DNA of 64,000 nucleotides from Segetibacter sp. (GCA_028288485.1 JAQBNO010000043.1:93400-157399), one strand, 5' to 3'. Counted from the stretch's first letter, positions 41,976-50,274 are shown. The notes: generated by a model not told the origin, from the letters alone. Made by a program: numbers and translations.

Positions 41976-42818
41976 TTATTGTGAAGAAGTTGGTGCAGTA
42001 TCATCGCCTTGTATCAACTGCATCAACTGGTCTAATTTCGGTTCAAGAATAATTTCGGTCCTGCGATTTTTGGCCCTGCCTTCAGCAGTGGAATTAGCCT
42101 CAACGGCCTCAAACTGGCTGCGACCACTTGCGGTTACACGGGTAGGGTCAACTTTGTAAGCCTCGGTAAGAATCCTAACAATTGCAGTTGACCTGGCAAC
42201 ACTTAAATCCCAGTTATCAGCATAACGGCCTTTTATGGGAATAGAGTCGGTATGACCTTCTATTTCAACATTAATGTCATTATTTACATTCAATACTTCT
42301 GCAAGTTTGCTAAGCGCCTGTTTACCTTTTGGATTTACCACTGCACTTCCCGAAGGAAACAACAGGTTTTCCTGCAGGCTCACATACACTTTTCCATTTT
42401 TAGTCGACACCGTAAGTTCGTTCGAATTGAACCCCACTAATGCATTATTAATTTTTGAACGTAGTTCCTGCGTATTCTTTTTTTGCTGATCAATTAAGGC
42501 CTGCAATTGTTCCAGCCGGCGTTGCTGTTCTGCAATTTGTTTTTGACTCATATTCAACCGGGTAGAGGCATCCTCCAGGCGACTTGTAGCTTCAGTGCGT
42601 GTAGATTCTAATTGCTCCTGCAAAGAAGAACGGGTGCCTTCCAGTTTGCTTAAACTTCCCTGCAATGTGCTTACCTGGGTTGCTAACCGGGTGCTATCAG
42701 CCTGTAATCTGCTTATATTATCCTGCGCAGATAACAACTGTTTTTTTGGTACACACGAGCTAACAAACAAAACAGCAGCAATGCTTAACAGGGCTAATGA
42801 TATTGGTTTTGGTAACAT
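41976..42818 (-). CDS. OmpA-family peptidoglycan-binding lipoprotein
   Basis: The protein anchors the outer membrane to peptidoglycan. The signal peptide ends at LFVSSC (Cys22). Residues of about 30-125 are a long alpha-helical coiled coil (QADSTRLATQVSTLQGSL, TRTEATSRLEDASTRLN, EQQRRLEQLQALIDQQKK). The OmpA C-terminal domain covers about 145-265: LLFPSGSAVVNPKGKQALSKLAEVL, EGHTDSIPIKGRYADNWDLSVARS, and GRSQFEAVEANSTAEGRAKNRRTEI with the expected Asp and Arg that hold meso-DAP. It has 280 residues and resembles the MotB/OmpA-like lipoproteins. It is a single gene with its own terminator. Confidence 0.93.
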   Translation of the reverse strand: MLPKPISLALLSIAAVLFVSSCVPKKQLLSAQDNISRLQADSTRLATQVSTLQGSLSKLEGTRSSLQEQLESTRTEATSRLEDASTRLNMSQKQIAEQQRRLEQLQALIDQQKKNTQELRSKINNALVGFNSNELTVSTKNGKVYVSLQENLLFPSGSAVVNPKGKQALSKLAEVLNVNNDINVEIEGHTDSIPIKGRYADNWDLSVARSTAIVRILTEAYKVDPTRVTASGRSQFEAVEANSTAEGRAKNRRTEIILEPKLDQLMQLIQGDDTAPTSSQ

Positions 42819-42937
42819 GTTTTTTTTTAAAAATTACTAATTATCGTGCCAATTTACTACTTTCATAATGATAATCAAGCTAGTATGAAGGGAAGGTTAT
42901 AATTGTCAGCCATATACTTTCATTGAACTAGTATCCA

Positions 42938-42945
42938 TAATTTTG
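42938..42945 (+). promoter_or_regulatory. -7 box adjoining the DUF4249 start codon
   Basis: TAATTTTG fits TAnnTTTG exactly and ends 4 bases before the ATG at 42950. The lipobox lies only 16 codons in, so a much later start is not possible; the transcript would be leaderless or nearly so. Confidence 0.45.
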
Positions 42946-42949
42946 CGCA

Positions 42950-43828
42950 ATGAGAGTTGTGTGGTTTGTTTTTATCTGTACCTGCTTTATGGCTTGTGAA
43001 AAATCAATAACAATTCAACCCGAAACACAAAAGTCATTGCTGGTAGTAGACGGTACTATTGAAAATGGAGAAGCTCCTTACATAATTTTAAGTAATTCAC
43101 TTAATTATTTCAGCGCCATAAATCCACAGATATTAGTTAGTTCCCTTGTAAGTAATGCAAAAGTTACCCTTTCTGATGGTGCCAGAACTGTTCAGCTGAA
43201 AGAATACAGTCAAAGGATTGGTGGTTTTAACCTGGTTTATTATAGTCATGATACCACTACCACAACAGGAATGATGACTGGTACAGAGGGAGGAAGCTAC
43301 ACGTTAAATATTGACTACAACAGTTCAAGTTATTCGGCTGTTACCCATATTCCTGTTGTTGCAAAAACTGTTGACAGTTTGTGGTGGAAACCTGCGCCTC
43401 AAAATCGCGATACAACATTAGTGGTGTTAATGGCCAAATTAAACGATCCTAAAGGTTATGGAAACTACATCAGGTATTATACTAGGGTCAACAGTAGCAA
43501 TTTTTTACCTGGCTTCAACTCGGTTTTTGACGACCAGGTAGTTGACGGCATGGTTTACGATACACAGGTGGACCGTGGATTTCAACGGGATGGAATAACT
43601 AACGATGAAGAATATGGATTTTTTAAAAGGGGAGATACTATAACAACAAAATTAGCGAATATCGATAAGGCAACTTTTGACTTTTGGAGAACATTGGAGT
43701 TCAGCTACCAAAGTGTCGGAAATCCATTCGCCAATCCTACAAAGGTTTTAGGAAATGTTGGTAACGGGGCGTTAGGAGCATTTTGTGGGTATGGGGTTCA
43801 ATATAACACGCTTATTGTTCCCAAATAA
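42950..43828 (+). CDS. DUF4249 lipoprotein
   Basis: DUF4249 proteins are Bacteroidota lipoproteins usually encoded just after a TonB-dependent receptor, and their function is unknown. The signal peptide is very short, with the lipobox CFMAC at Cys16. The typical opening EKSITIQPETQKSLLVVDGTIENGEAPYIILS follows. VSNAKVTLSDG, GGSYTLNIDYNSSSYSAVTHIP and the C-terminal ANPTKVLGNVGNGALGAFCGYGVQ are characteristic. It has 292 residues. No receptor gene is adjacent here, so it stands alone. No Shine-Dalgarno sequence is seen. Confidence 0.88.
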   Translation: MRVVWFVFICTCFMACEKSITIQPETQKSLLVVDGTIENGEAPYIILSNSLNYFSAINPQILVSSLVSNAKVTLSDGARTVQLKEYSQRIGGFNLVYYSHDTTTTTGMMTGTEGGSYTLNIDYNSSSYSAVTHIPVVAKTVDSLWWKPAPQNRDTTLVVLMAKLNDPKGYGNYIRYYTRVNSSNFLPGFNSVFDDQVVDGMVYDTQVDRGFQRDGITNDEEYGFFKRGDTITTKLANIDKATFDFWRTLEFSYQSVGNPFANPTKVLGNVGNGALGAFCGYGVQYNTLIVPK

Positions 43829-43988
43829 CCGGAATGTTATCAGATTACGGTGATAAAACCTTTTCGTCGTTTAATTTTGCCGCCGGTTTTCAATGACATG
43901 CTGTCATAACTATTCAGCATTTTGGAATTGGTATTATAAATGGTTAACTATTACAAAGATATTTATCGCTTATTATTAAAGAGAAAGA

Positions 43989-44933
43989 ATGGAAAATAAT
44001 GCAGAAAGGGTTCATTGTTTAATTATCGGCTCGGGACCTGCAGGTTATACTGCAGCAATTTACGCAGCAAGGGCAAATCTGAAACCGGTTTTGTACCAGG
44101 GAATTCAACCCGGCGGCCAGTTGACAATAACTACCGAAGTTGAAAATTACCCCGGCTACCCGGATGGAATACAAGGACCCGAGATGATGGAACACTTTGA
44201 GAAACAAGCGGCACGCATGGGAGCCGATATAAGGTATGGACTGGCAACTAAGGTAGACTTTATGGAAGCGCCTTATAAAGTGTGGATAGATGAAGAGAAA
44301 CTTATCCTGGCAGATACCATTATTGTAAGCACGGGAGCATCGGCAAAGTGGTTGGGTATTGAAAGCGAACAACGTTTAAATGGTTATGGGGTAAGCGCCT
44401 GTGCAGTTTGCGACGGTTTTTTCTTCAAGGGAAAAGAAGTGGCTATTGTAGGGGCTGGTGATACTGCAGCTGAAGAAGCTTTGTATTTATCAAAACTTTG
44501 CACCAAAGTTCATATGCTTGTGAGACGTGATCAAATGAGGGCTTCGAAGATTATGCAGGACCGGGTGCTGAAAAGTCCGAATATACAGGTATACTGGAAC
44601 AGTTCAACTGATGAAGTATTAGGCGAAACCAAAGTGGAAGGTGTAAGAATAAGAAATCACAAAACAGATGAATTATCTGAGATTCCCGTAAGTGCTTTTT
44701 TTGTTGCTATCGGTCACCAACCTAACAGCGACATCTTTAAAGGATGGCTCGAAATGGATGAAAGTGGTTATATTATTACGATACCCGGTACCTCCCGCAC
44801 AAATATCGAAGGTGTTTTTGCCGCCGGCGACATCCAGGATAAGAACTACCGGCAGGCTGTAACGGCAGCCGGAAGCGGTTGTATGGCAGCGTTAGATGCT
44901 GAAAGGTATTTAATGGTAAAAGGAGAGTTATAA
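43989..44933 (+). CDS. trxB: Thioredoxin-disulfide reductase
   Basis: TrxB transfers electrons from NADPH through FAD to thioredoxin. The FAD-binding GSGPAGYTAAIYAARANLKP is at the N-terminus. GGQLTITTEVENYPGYP follows. The redox-active dithiol is Cys138 and Cys141 in CAVCDGFFF. The NADPH-binding motif is GAGDTAAEEALYLSKL, and the second FAD motif is GVFAAGDIQDKNYRQAVTAAGSGCMAALDAERYL. It has 314 residues, normal for the low-molecular-weight bacterial type. A terminator follows the stop, so it is probably monocistronic. Confidence 0.97.
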   Translation: MENNAERVHCLIIGSGPAGYTAAIYAARANLKPVLYQGIQPGGQLTITTEVENYPGYPDGIQGPEMMEHFEKQAARMGADIRYGLATKVDFMEAPYKVWIDEEKLILADTIIVSTGASAKWLGIESEQRLNGYGVSACAVCDGFFFKGKEVAIVGAGDTAAEEALYLSKLCTKVHMLVRRDQMRASKIMQDRVLKSPNIQVYWNSSTDEVLGETKVEGVRIRNHKTDELSEIPVSAFFVAIGHQPNSDIFKGWLEMDESGYIITIPGTSRTNIEGVFAAGDIQDKNYRQAVTAAGSGCMAALDAERYLMVKGEL

Positions 44934-44952
44934 TAAATATATGTTTTAAACG

Positions 44953-44981
44953 AAGACCTTCAGCATTGAAGGTCTTTTCTT
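44953..44981 (+). terminator. Rho-independent terminator of trxB
   Basis: AAGACCTT (44953-44960), 8-base loop, AAGGTCTT (44969-44976), then TTCTTTTCT. It lies upstream of the folB start and rules out the longer folB frame. Confidence 0.8.
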
Positions 44982-45010
44982 TTCTCACCATTTTAAACCT
45001 ACCCCTCATT

Positions 45011-45376
45011 ATGCAATCAATAATGGAGATCCATGTACAGAAAGTAAGGATGTATGGTTTTCATGGATTAAATGCTGGAGAGGAAATAATTGGTGGAGAA
45101 TTTGAGGTAAGTCTTACTGCTTCCTTCATTCCCGTTGAATTACCGATCTCTAAAATTGAACAGACATTAGATTATACTGCTGTATTGGAGATTGTAAAAG
45201 AAAGAATGAAAAAGCCGGCACACCTGCTTGAGACACTGGCAACAGAGATCGCAAGTGAAATAATTGCAAAATATTTAATAGTTACGGAGGTGAGTATATC
45301 TATTTCTAAATTGCATCCGCCTATTGAAAATTTTCAAGGCGGTGTAGGCGTTACTTATCGGATTAAAAGAAATTAA
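45011..45376 (+). CDS. folB: Dihydroneopterin aldolase
   Basis: FolB converts dihydroneopterin to 6-hydroxymethyl-dihydropterin in folate synthesis. The start is ATG 45011 (MQSIMEIHVQKVRMYGFHG). ATG 45023 is equally possible, while the frame upstream of 45011 lies inside the trxB terminator. VRMYGFHGLNAGEEIIGGEFEVSL is typical, with the Tyr and Glu of the active site. The conserved Lys is in SISKLHPPIENFQGGVGVTYR. It has 121 residues. Its stop is immediately followed by the ATG of the TPR gene. The rest of the folate pathway is not in this window. Confidence 0.92.
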   Translation: MQSIMEIHVQKVRMYGFHGLNAGEEIIGGEFEVSLTASFIPVELPISKIEQTLDYTAVLEIVKERMKKPAHLLETLATEIASEIIAKYLIVTEVSISISKLHPPIENFQGGVGVTYRIKRN

Positions 45377-46132
45377 ATGAAGAAAATACTTATCGCTGTT
45401 TTGTTGTTGGTTTCGGTTCGGCTTTTTGCGCAGGATATAAATGTTATTTCTAAAGAAGCGTTGAACCTGGAAAGATCGCTTAAGGAAGAACAGGCGCTGG
45501 ACAAATACAAACAAGTTTTGACTGCCGAGCCGCTAAACCTGCAGGCATTAATTAAAGCCAGTGAATTAAGTATTGCAATGGGAGGCAGGCATCCTGATAA
45601 AAAAGTAAAAACAGATTATTTTAACCTGGCCAAGGACTACTCAGATAAAGCTTTATCTGTTGACTCAAATAGTGCAGATGCGAATTATGTTCGTTCGGTT
45701 GCCGCATGGAAATTATCTGAAGTTGAGCAGGAAAATAAAAAGGTATTAGCAGATGTTAAAGAGGCTTATATCTATGCGAATAGAGCAGTTTCTATCAATC
45801 CAAATCATGGGAAGGCAAATTATGCGTTGGGAAAATGGCACTACGATCTGGTCACTGTAAATTGGGCAAAAAAAGCAGCAGCAAATGTTTTATATGGTGG
45901 GGGTATTCCGAAAGCTTCATTAGAAGTTGCATTTAAATACATGGAAAAATGCAAAACTCTCGAACCATATTTTGTGCGTAATTTCCTCGATCTCGGCAAA
46001 GCTTACAAATACGACCATAAACCTGCAAAAGCAATTGAGGTACTTAGTCAGTTGGTAAAATTGCCAAACCGCACAGGCGATGATGCAGCACTTAAGGCTG
46101 AAGGCAAAACGCTCCTCTCCGAAATGCAGTAG
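45377..46132 (+). CDS. Secreted TPR protein resembling the RMDN (regulator of microtubule dynamics) fold
   Basis: A signal peptide (about 1-19, ending LFAQ) is followed by tetratricopeptide repeats: LKEEQALDKYKQVLTAEPLNLQAL, AKDYSDKALSVDSNSADANY, EAYIYANRAVSINPNHGKANYALGKWHYD. The segment WHYDLVTVNWAKKAAANVLYGGGIPKAS, then KASLEVAFKYMEKCKTLEP, resembles the conserved core of eukaryotic RMDN proteins and their bacterial relatives, from memory of that family. It has 251 residues. The protein is probably periplasmic. It directly follows folB with no gap, so it shares that transcript. No enzymatic motif is seen, and a scaffold role is inferred. Confidence 0.8.
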   Translation: MKKILIAVLLLVSVRLFAQDINVISKEALNLERSLKEEQALDKYKQVLTAEPLNLQALIKASELSIAMGGRHPDKKVKTDYFNLAKDYSDKALSVDSNSADANYVRSVAAWKLSEVEQENKKVLADVKEAYIYANRAVSINPNHGKANYALGKWHYDLVTVNWAKKAAANVLYGGGIPKASLEVAFKYMEKCKTLEPYFVRNFLDLGKAYKYDHKPAKAIEVLSQLVKLPNRTGDDAALKAEGKTLLSEMQ

Positions 46133-46231
46133 GGTTTCTTACTAAAATTTAGTCTTTAGTTAATGCGCGAAAGTAATTAACCCGGTAGCGGCATATTTTT
46201 TTAGTATAATTGCACCTGCAACAATCATTTC

Positions 46232-47080
46232 ATGCCTAATAAAAGTTTTAGTTTTTATCCATCAACACAGGAATCCAGTGTTGATACATTCGACGAGTTG
46301 GTAATAGAGTTAGGCAAATCTTTTATTGCAGTTATGCTTGTAAAAGGAAGTAAGAAGTCTGTAGCAGCTTTTGAGTTGTTCACTTTCGACGAAGAGGAAA
46401 CAACAGATTTTAAAAAGCTTTTTTCCGAAGTTTTATTGAGTTCAAAAGTTCTTGAAAACCATTCATTGCCTGCTAAAGTTTATATTAATAACAATGTAAC
46501 CTTACTGGTACCGGTATTTAAATTTAATAAAGAAATAGCCGCAGATTACCTGGACGTTGTTTTTGGAGAAGATAGGTTGTCTGCCATCCAATTTGAACAC
46601 ATTCCTGTTGAACCGGGTATGATGAATGTTTACAGGATAGCCGAGGACTGGTTTACGGTTTTAAATACCTATTTTCCTAAAACCAGTTTTAAACATTCAT
46701 GGTCGAATACCATAAGGACTCTTACAGATGCGTCAAACGATTTTCCAGGTGCGTTTATTTCAGTTCAATTTTATAACACTTCGATCACAGTAGTTGCGAT
46801 GAAAGACAAGCAGCTTCATCTCATTCAATCTTTCGTTTACGAAAACCCGGAAGATGTTTTATACTATTTATTGAATATCACCGAACGGCTTGAATTAGAT
46901 GGCGACCAGTTACAATTACAAATCAGTGGAATGATAGACCTTGATTTTAAATTATACCGGGAGTTAGTAAAGTACTTCAAGAACGTGACGGTTGAAAATA
47001 CAGATAGATCAAAAGTATTGCCCGATACCGGCGAACATCCCCTGCATTATTTTACTCCTTTCTTTAACCTTGCAATATGA
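46232..47080 (+). CDS. DUF3822 family protein
   Basis: This is a member of DUF3822, a family in Bacteroidota that is often beside rsmD and may have an actin/PilM-like ATPase fold; its function is unknown. The two internal duplications begin with LVIELGKSFIAVMLVKGSKKSVAAFELF and FISVQFYNTSITVVAMKDKQLHLIQSFVYENPEDVLYYLLN, which fit the paired subdomains of that fold. It has 282 residues and no signal peptide. Its TGA overlaps the ATG of rsmD by four bases (ATGA), so translation is coupled. A one-mismatch -7 box TATAATTG lies at 46205-46212. Confidence 0.87.
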   Translation: MPNKSFSFYPSTQESSVDTFDELVIELGKSFIAVMLVKGSKKSVAAFELFTFDEEETTDFKKLFSEVLLSSKVLENHSLPAKVYINNNVTLLVPVFKFNKEIAADYLDVVFGEDRLSAIQFEHIPVEPGMMNVYRIAEDWFTVLNTYFPKTSFKHSWSNTIRTLTDASNDFPGAFISVQFYNTSITVVAMKDKQLHLIQSFVYENPEDVLYYLLNITERLELDGDQLQLQISGMIDLDFKLYRELVKYFKNVTVENTDRSKVLPDTGEHPLHYFTPFFNLAI

Positions 47081-47634
47081 GAATTATATCGGGTGAATTT
47101 CGCGGAAGAAAGATAAATCCTCCGGCAAATATGCCGCATACCCGGCCTACTACAGACATCGCTAAAGAGGGGCTTTTTAATATTTTACAACATCGTATAG
47201 ATTTAGACGGCATTAAAACACTCGACCTTTTTGGCGGAACAGGGAGTATAAGTTACGAATTAGCGTCGCGTGGTGCTGCCGACCTTACGATTGTTGAGAA
47301 AGACTCTGCCATGCACGAGTTTATTAAGAAAAATATGGAGATGCTGAAAGTTGGAAACTGCAAGGTGCTTCGTTTAGACGTCTTTTCCTATCTCTCTTCC
47401 TGCACCGAAAAGTTCGATTTCATTTTTGCCGGACCTCCCTACGCTTTGGGAACGATTGATGAATTGCCGAAAATGATAGTAGCGAGAAAGTTGATTGCCG
47501 AAGATGGATTTTTTGTTTTGGAACATACGCCACGTAATGCTTATGAAAAGTTCCCGGGCTTTAGTTTTCAGCGTAATTATGGAACAACTGTTTTTTCATT
47601 TTTTACGGGTGAGGAAGGAGATAAGGAAGAATAG
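47077..47634 (+). CDS. rsmD: 16S rRNA (guanine966-N2)-methyltransferase RsmD, with altered catalytic motif
   Basis: RsmD methylates the exocyclic N2 of G966 in 16S rRNA. MRIISGEFRGRKINPP and RPTTDIAKEGLFNIL match the family, and SAM motif I is LDLFGGTGSISYELASRGA. The catalytic motif is usually D-P-P-F/Y, but here it reads FIFAGPPYAL with Gly119 where Asp (or Asn) is expected (codon GGA). The rest of the fold appears intact through FVLEHTPRN. It has 185 residues. The substitution could reduce or alter activity, or be a natural variant. It is coupled to the DUF3822 gene. Confidence 0.9.
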   Translation: MRIISGEFRGRKINPPANMPHTRPTTDIAKEGLFNILQHRIDLDGIKTLDLFGGTGSISYELASRGAADLTIVEKDSAMHEFIKKNMEMLKVGNCKVLRLDVFSYLSSCTEKFDFIFAGPPYALGTIDELPKMIVARKLIAEDGFFVLEHTPRNAYEKFPGFSFQRNYGTTVFSFFTGEEGDKEE

Positions 47635-47985
47635 GAAATCGGAAATTCGTAACTAGGAAGAAGCGGAATAGCAATTTTGTTTCTGTGGTCCGTCAACTCT
47701 TTTGGTGCCGGCATTTGTTCTTTAATAATCATCGTTCCCGCCGAGGGCCTCAGCATCAACCTTATTTTTAAAATTCTTTGATAAACTGTGCCATAGCGAC
47801 TCTGTCATATTTTTGTTCATAGCAACAATACCTGATTAATATTTTCCTATTTCCCAGCTATCGGCATTAAACGACTAAAGCGGTCAAACAACCTCCCTTT
47901 CGTTAATGCCTCTATTCTCCACACCATGTTTTCACTTATCACTCAATGCTTGTAACTTACTTTTTTAAACACTTATGTAAAGAAA
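47635..47985. other. Spacer between rsmD and the CBM9-like gene (351 bases)
   Basis: It contains GTACAAG element copy 15 and otherwise degenerate AT-rich sequence, including a GGAAATCGGAAATTCG word like those at 29690 and 60860. No gene or clear terminator is seen. Confidence 0.6.
47699..47760 (-). repeat. GTACAAG element, copy 15 (long form, diverged head)
   Basis: The minus strand has GCCCTCGGCGGGAACGATG, 17 variable bases and the tail ATGCCGGCACCAAAAG. The GTACAAG end cannot be recognised. Confidence 0.6.
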
Positions 47986-48846
47986 ATGTCTAGTATGAAG
48001 CAGGTACCGAACTATGGTTGTAGCGAGGATGAAATAGCTCATTATAACTGTCATAAAATAAATAGTCGTATTGAAATCAATGGCGATTTAAGCAAGCCGG
48101 AATGGAGTAATGCTGTGAAGTCAGGAAGATTTGTAGATATGGTTACCGGGGAACCAGGACTGTATGATACCCGTTCTGCAGCCTTATGGGACGATGAAAA
48201 TCTTTACATTGCCTTCTGGGCTGAAGAACCTTTTGTAAGTGCTACTCAAAAGGAAAGAGATGCTGTCGTATTCCTTGAAAACGATCTCGAAGTATTTATC
48301 GACGGAGGAGATTGTTACTACGAACTGGAAGTAAATGCACTTAATACTGTCTACGAAGTCTTTTTTGTATGGAAGGATGCTTATACAAGAGGCAGCAGGT
48401 TTGATGTACCCACCTTTGATGTATATAAAGAAAAATCCCTGACTTTTGGTGGTGATTATGATCGCACCGGAGCCTCATTTTGGTGGGGTAGGCATCCGAG
48501 AGGATTGCGGTGGGCATTTCTAGATTATGATATGGATGGGTTGCAGACCGCAGTGAAAGTAGACGGTAAGATCAATGATGCCACTCATATTGATAAAGGA
48601 TGGACACTTGAAATTGCTATACCCTGGAAAAGTATGAAATGGTTAGCTAATGGAAGATCGTTACCGCCGTTACCAGGAGACGTATGGAGAATCTTTTTTG
48701 GAAGATTTCAAAAAATGACAGCTTCAGGCCTTGAAATACAACCGCACCCCGCGTGGGTGCTTAATAAGCATGGAGTTTACGACACTCATATTCCGGAATG
48801 TTTTACTTACGTTCATTTAGTTGACAATAACCTTAAAATAGGATAA
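47986..48846 (+). CDS. CBM9-like (DOMON-type) carbohydrate-binding family protein, no signal peptide
   Basis: The sequence resembles family 9 carbohydrate-binding modules that occur as stand-alone proteins in Bacteroidota: IEINGDLSKPEWSNAVKSGRFVDM, then TRSAALWDDENLYIAFWAEEPFV, NDLEVFIDGGDCYYELEVNALNTVYE and DKGWTLEIAIPWKSMKWL. Tryptophans and aromatics are placed as in this fold. It has 286 residues starting at ATG 47986 (MSSMKQ) or 47995. There is no signal peptide, so unlike most homologues it would stay in the cytoplasm unless the start lies upstream. It is isolated; the nearest glycoside hydrolase gene is at 51.6 kb. Confidence 0.82.
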   Translation: MSSMKQVPNYGCSEDEIAHYNCHKINSRIEINGDLSKPEWSNAVKSGRFVDMVTGEPGLYDTRSAALWDDENLYIAFWAEEPFVSATQKERDAVVFLENDLEVFIDGGDCYYELEVNALNTVYEVFFVWKDAYTRGSRFDVPTFDVYKEKSLTFGGDYDRTGASFWWGRHPRGLRWAFLDYDMDGLQTAVKVDGKINDATHIDKGWTLEIAIPWKSMKWLANGRSLPPLPGDVWRIFFGRFQKMTASGLEIQPHPAWVLNKHGVYDTHIPECFTYVHLVDNNLKIG

Positions 48847-49039
48847 TTTTTATTGGCAGCTTACCTGTTCATCCTGATGAAAGCGCTTTTTATCTCTCCC
48901 ATATTGTAAAATATCTTCTTCATAAAAATTGCCATCTTCGTTGCTATTCATGCAATATCTATGGAAAAATTAATGGTCAATCCAATTCAGGCGCAACTGG
49001 GCAGGTATTTATTCCATCTATGTTTTAAATACTTTTATT

Positions 49040-49264
49040 ATGAAGAAAATCGTACTTATCGCAATCATATTTACATCACTGTTTACTTCTTGCGCTTCAA
49101 GGTACATTACCTATGTACAGCCTTATAAAATTGATAATATAGACACTCTAAAGAATGGCTTGATCAAGGTTAACTTAAGCCCGATACAAAAGGCTACTCC
49201 GCTTGCGCCTGGTAAATTTAATGAAGGTGAAATAGTGCAGGTAATGAGTAGCAGGAAAAGTTAA
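49040..49264 (+). CDS. Small hypothetical lipoprotein
   Basis: A 74-residue protein with a clear lipoprotein signal (MKKIVLIAIIFTSLFTSC, Cys18) and a short mature part, SRYITYVQPYKIDNIDTLKNG and so on. I recognise no family. Its stop overlaps the stop of a possible decayed reading frame on the opposite strand. The DNA looks like a real gene: the start has a usual context, and the signal peptide is convincing. Confidence 0.65.
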   Translation: MKKIVLIAIIFTSLFTSCASRYITYVQPYKIDNIDTLKNGLIKVNLSPIQKATPLAPGKFNEGEIVQVMSSRKS

Positions 49265-49419
49265 ACAGCGTGTTTTTCTTCTTCAACAATATCAGCAACA
49301 ATATCATCTGCGTTACTCCGTTCAGCGTCTTCCATCGGTCGTAAACCGTCGAAATGGTTGGGCCAGGAACAAAAAGGAAAGCTGAACTTCCTTCTTTTAT
49401 TATAGATTTTAAATGGCAG
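49261..49419 (-). pseudogene. Possible gene remnant without start codon (unidentified)
   Basis: The minus strand frame has no stop for 52 codons, from LPFKIYNKRRKFSFPFCSWP through NHFDGLRPMEDAERSNADDI to VADIVEEEKHAV and a TAA. It has no good start codon except one internal ATG that would give only 24 residues. The composition reads like a real C-terminus. I do not recognise the family, and chance cannot be excluded. Confidence 0.3.
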
Positions 49420-49505
49420 TCACCGCCAACACATTAAAATAGTTGTTAAGTTTGCGTGGGCCAGCTTTTTGCATAAGTTGTAACCTCTAATACAAATTAA
49501 ACTCT

Positions 49506-49889
49506 ATGACAATTTCCCGGTATTGCTGCACTTTCCTTTTAGCCTTTATTCTTTTCTTTACTTTACCAGCATGTCATAGCTATTATTCTACCGCCACGGC
49601 TGTTGCGCCTGCTTCTTCATACCCCGGCGCTTTGGAGCGAGCCAGGAAGCATAAAAAATACATGGTTTTGCATTCGGGCATAAACATATATTCAATTACC
49701 CATGTGCAGGTAGATAAGGCTAAAGAACACTTTACAGTACAACTTGATAAAGTTAATTCTTCCCGTACTGCTCCGGTATTATCCGAGCTTCATGTATATA
49801 CTATTGACTCTACCAGTTATACCATGGATGAGCCTCATACCATACCTTTTACTAACGTTGCAAAGGTAGAAGTGCTCGGAAGAGACTAA
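49506..49889 (+). CDS. Hypothetical lipoprotein
   Basis: A 127-residue protein with a lipoprotein signal ending FFTLPAC (Cys23). The mature part (HSYYSTATAVAPASSYPGALERARKHKKYMVLHSGINIYSITH) is followed by strands such as HFTVQLDKVN and SELHVYTIDS, and it looks like a small beta-rich domain. I do not recognise the family. It is separated from its neighbours by short spacers and has no obvious partner. Confidence 0.7.
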   Translation: MTISRYCCTFLLAFILFFTLPACHSYYSTATAVAPASSYPGALERARKHKKYMVLHSGINIYSITHVQVDKAKEHFTVQLDKVNSSRTAPVLSELHVYTIDSTSYTMDEPHTIPFTNVAKVEVLGRD

Positions 49890-49924
49890 AATTTGTTTAG
49901 TTAATCCTGCTTGTTGTCTGAATA

Positions 49925-50253
49925 TCAGGAATGCTCGTAGGCTTGCTTTAAATCTCTGATAATTATTTTATCCATTTCATCATTGCCACTGTAACCCGCC
50001 TCGATTTTTCCGGATCTTCATCTGCCAGCAGTTCACCTAAAGTCGTTGGCACAACCTGCCACGACAATCCAAACTTGTCTTTAAGCGACCAACATCTTAA
50101 TTTTTCTCCGCCTTCAGACAGCTTCTTCCAAAACTTGTCGACTTCCTCTTGCGTTTGGCAGTTTACAACAAGGGAAATGGCTTCGGTGAACTTAAAGTGA
50201 GGTCTGCCTTTCAAGGCCATCAACTCGGTAGCCAGGTGGTATATTAATTGCAC
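49925..50253 (-). pseudogene. Truncated, frameshifted VOC-family (PhnB/glyoxalase-like) relic
   Basis: The frame begins at a GTG with [20 protein letters not shown] and runs through [27 protein letters not shown] and [28 protein letters not shown]. These are signature segments of the second half of the PhnB-like VOC family. The first half (about 60 residues) is missing, and a stop lies just upstream. Near the end the frame stops at AMMKWIK, but the expected tail [16 protein letters not shown] is present one base out of frame, up to a TGA at 49925-49927. A single-base loss therefore disrupted it. It is unlikely to make a working enzyme. Confidence 0.85.
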
Positions 50254-50274
50254 TTCTCATTAAAACTGATCACG

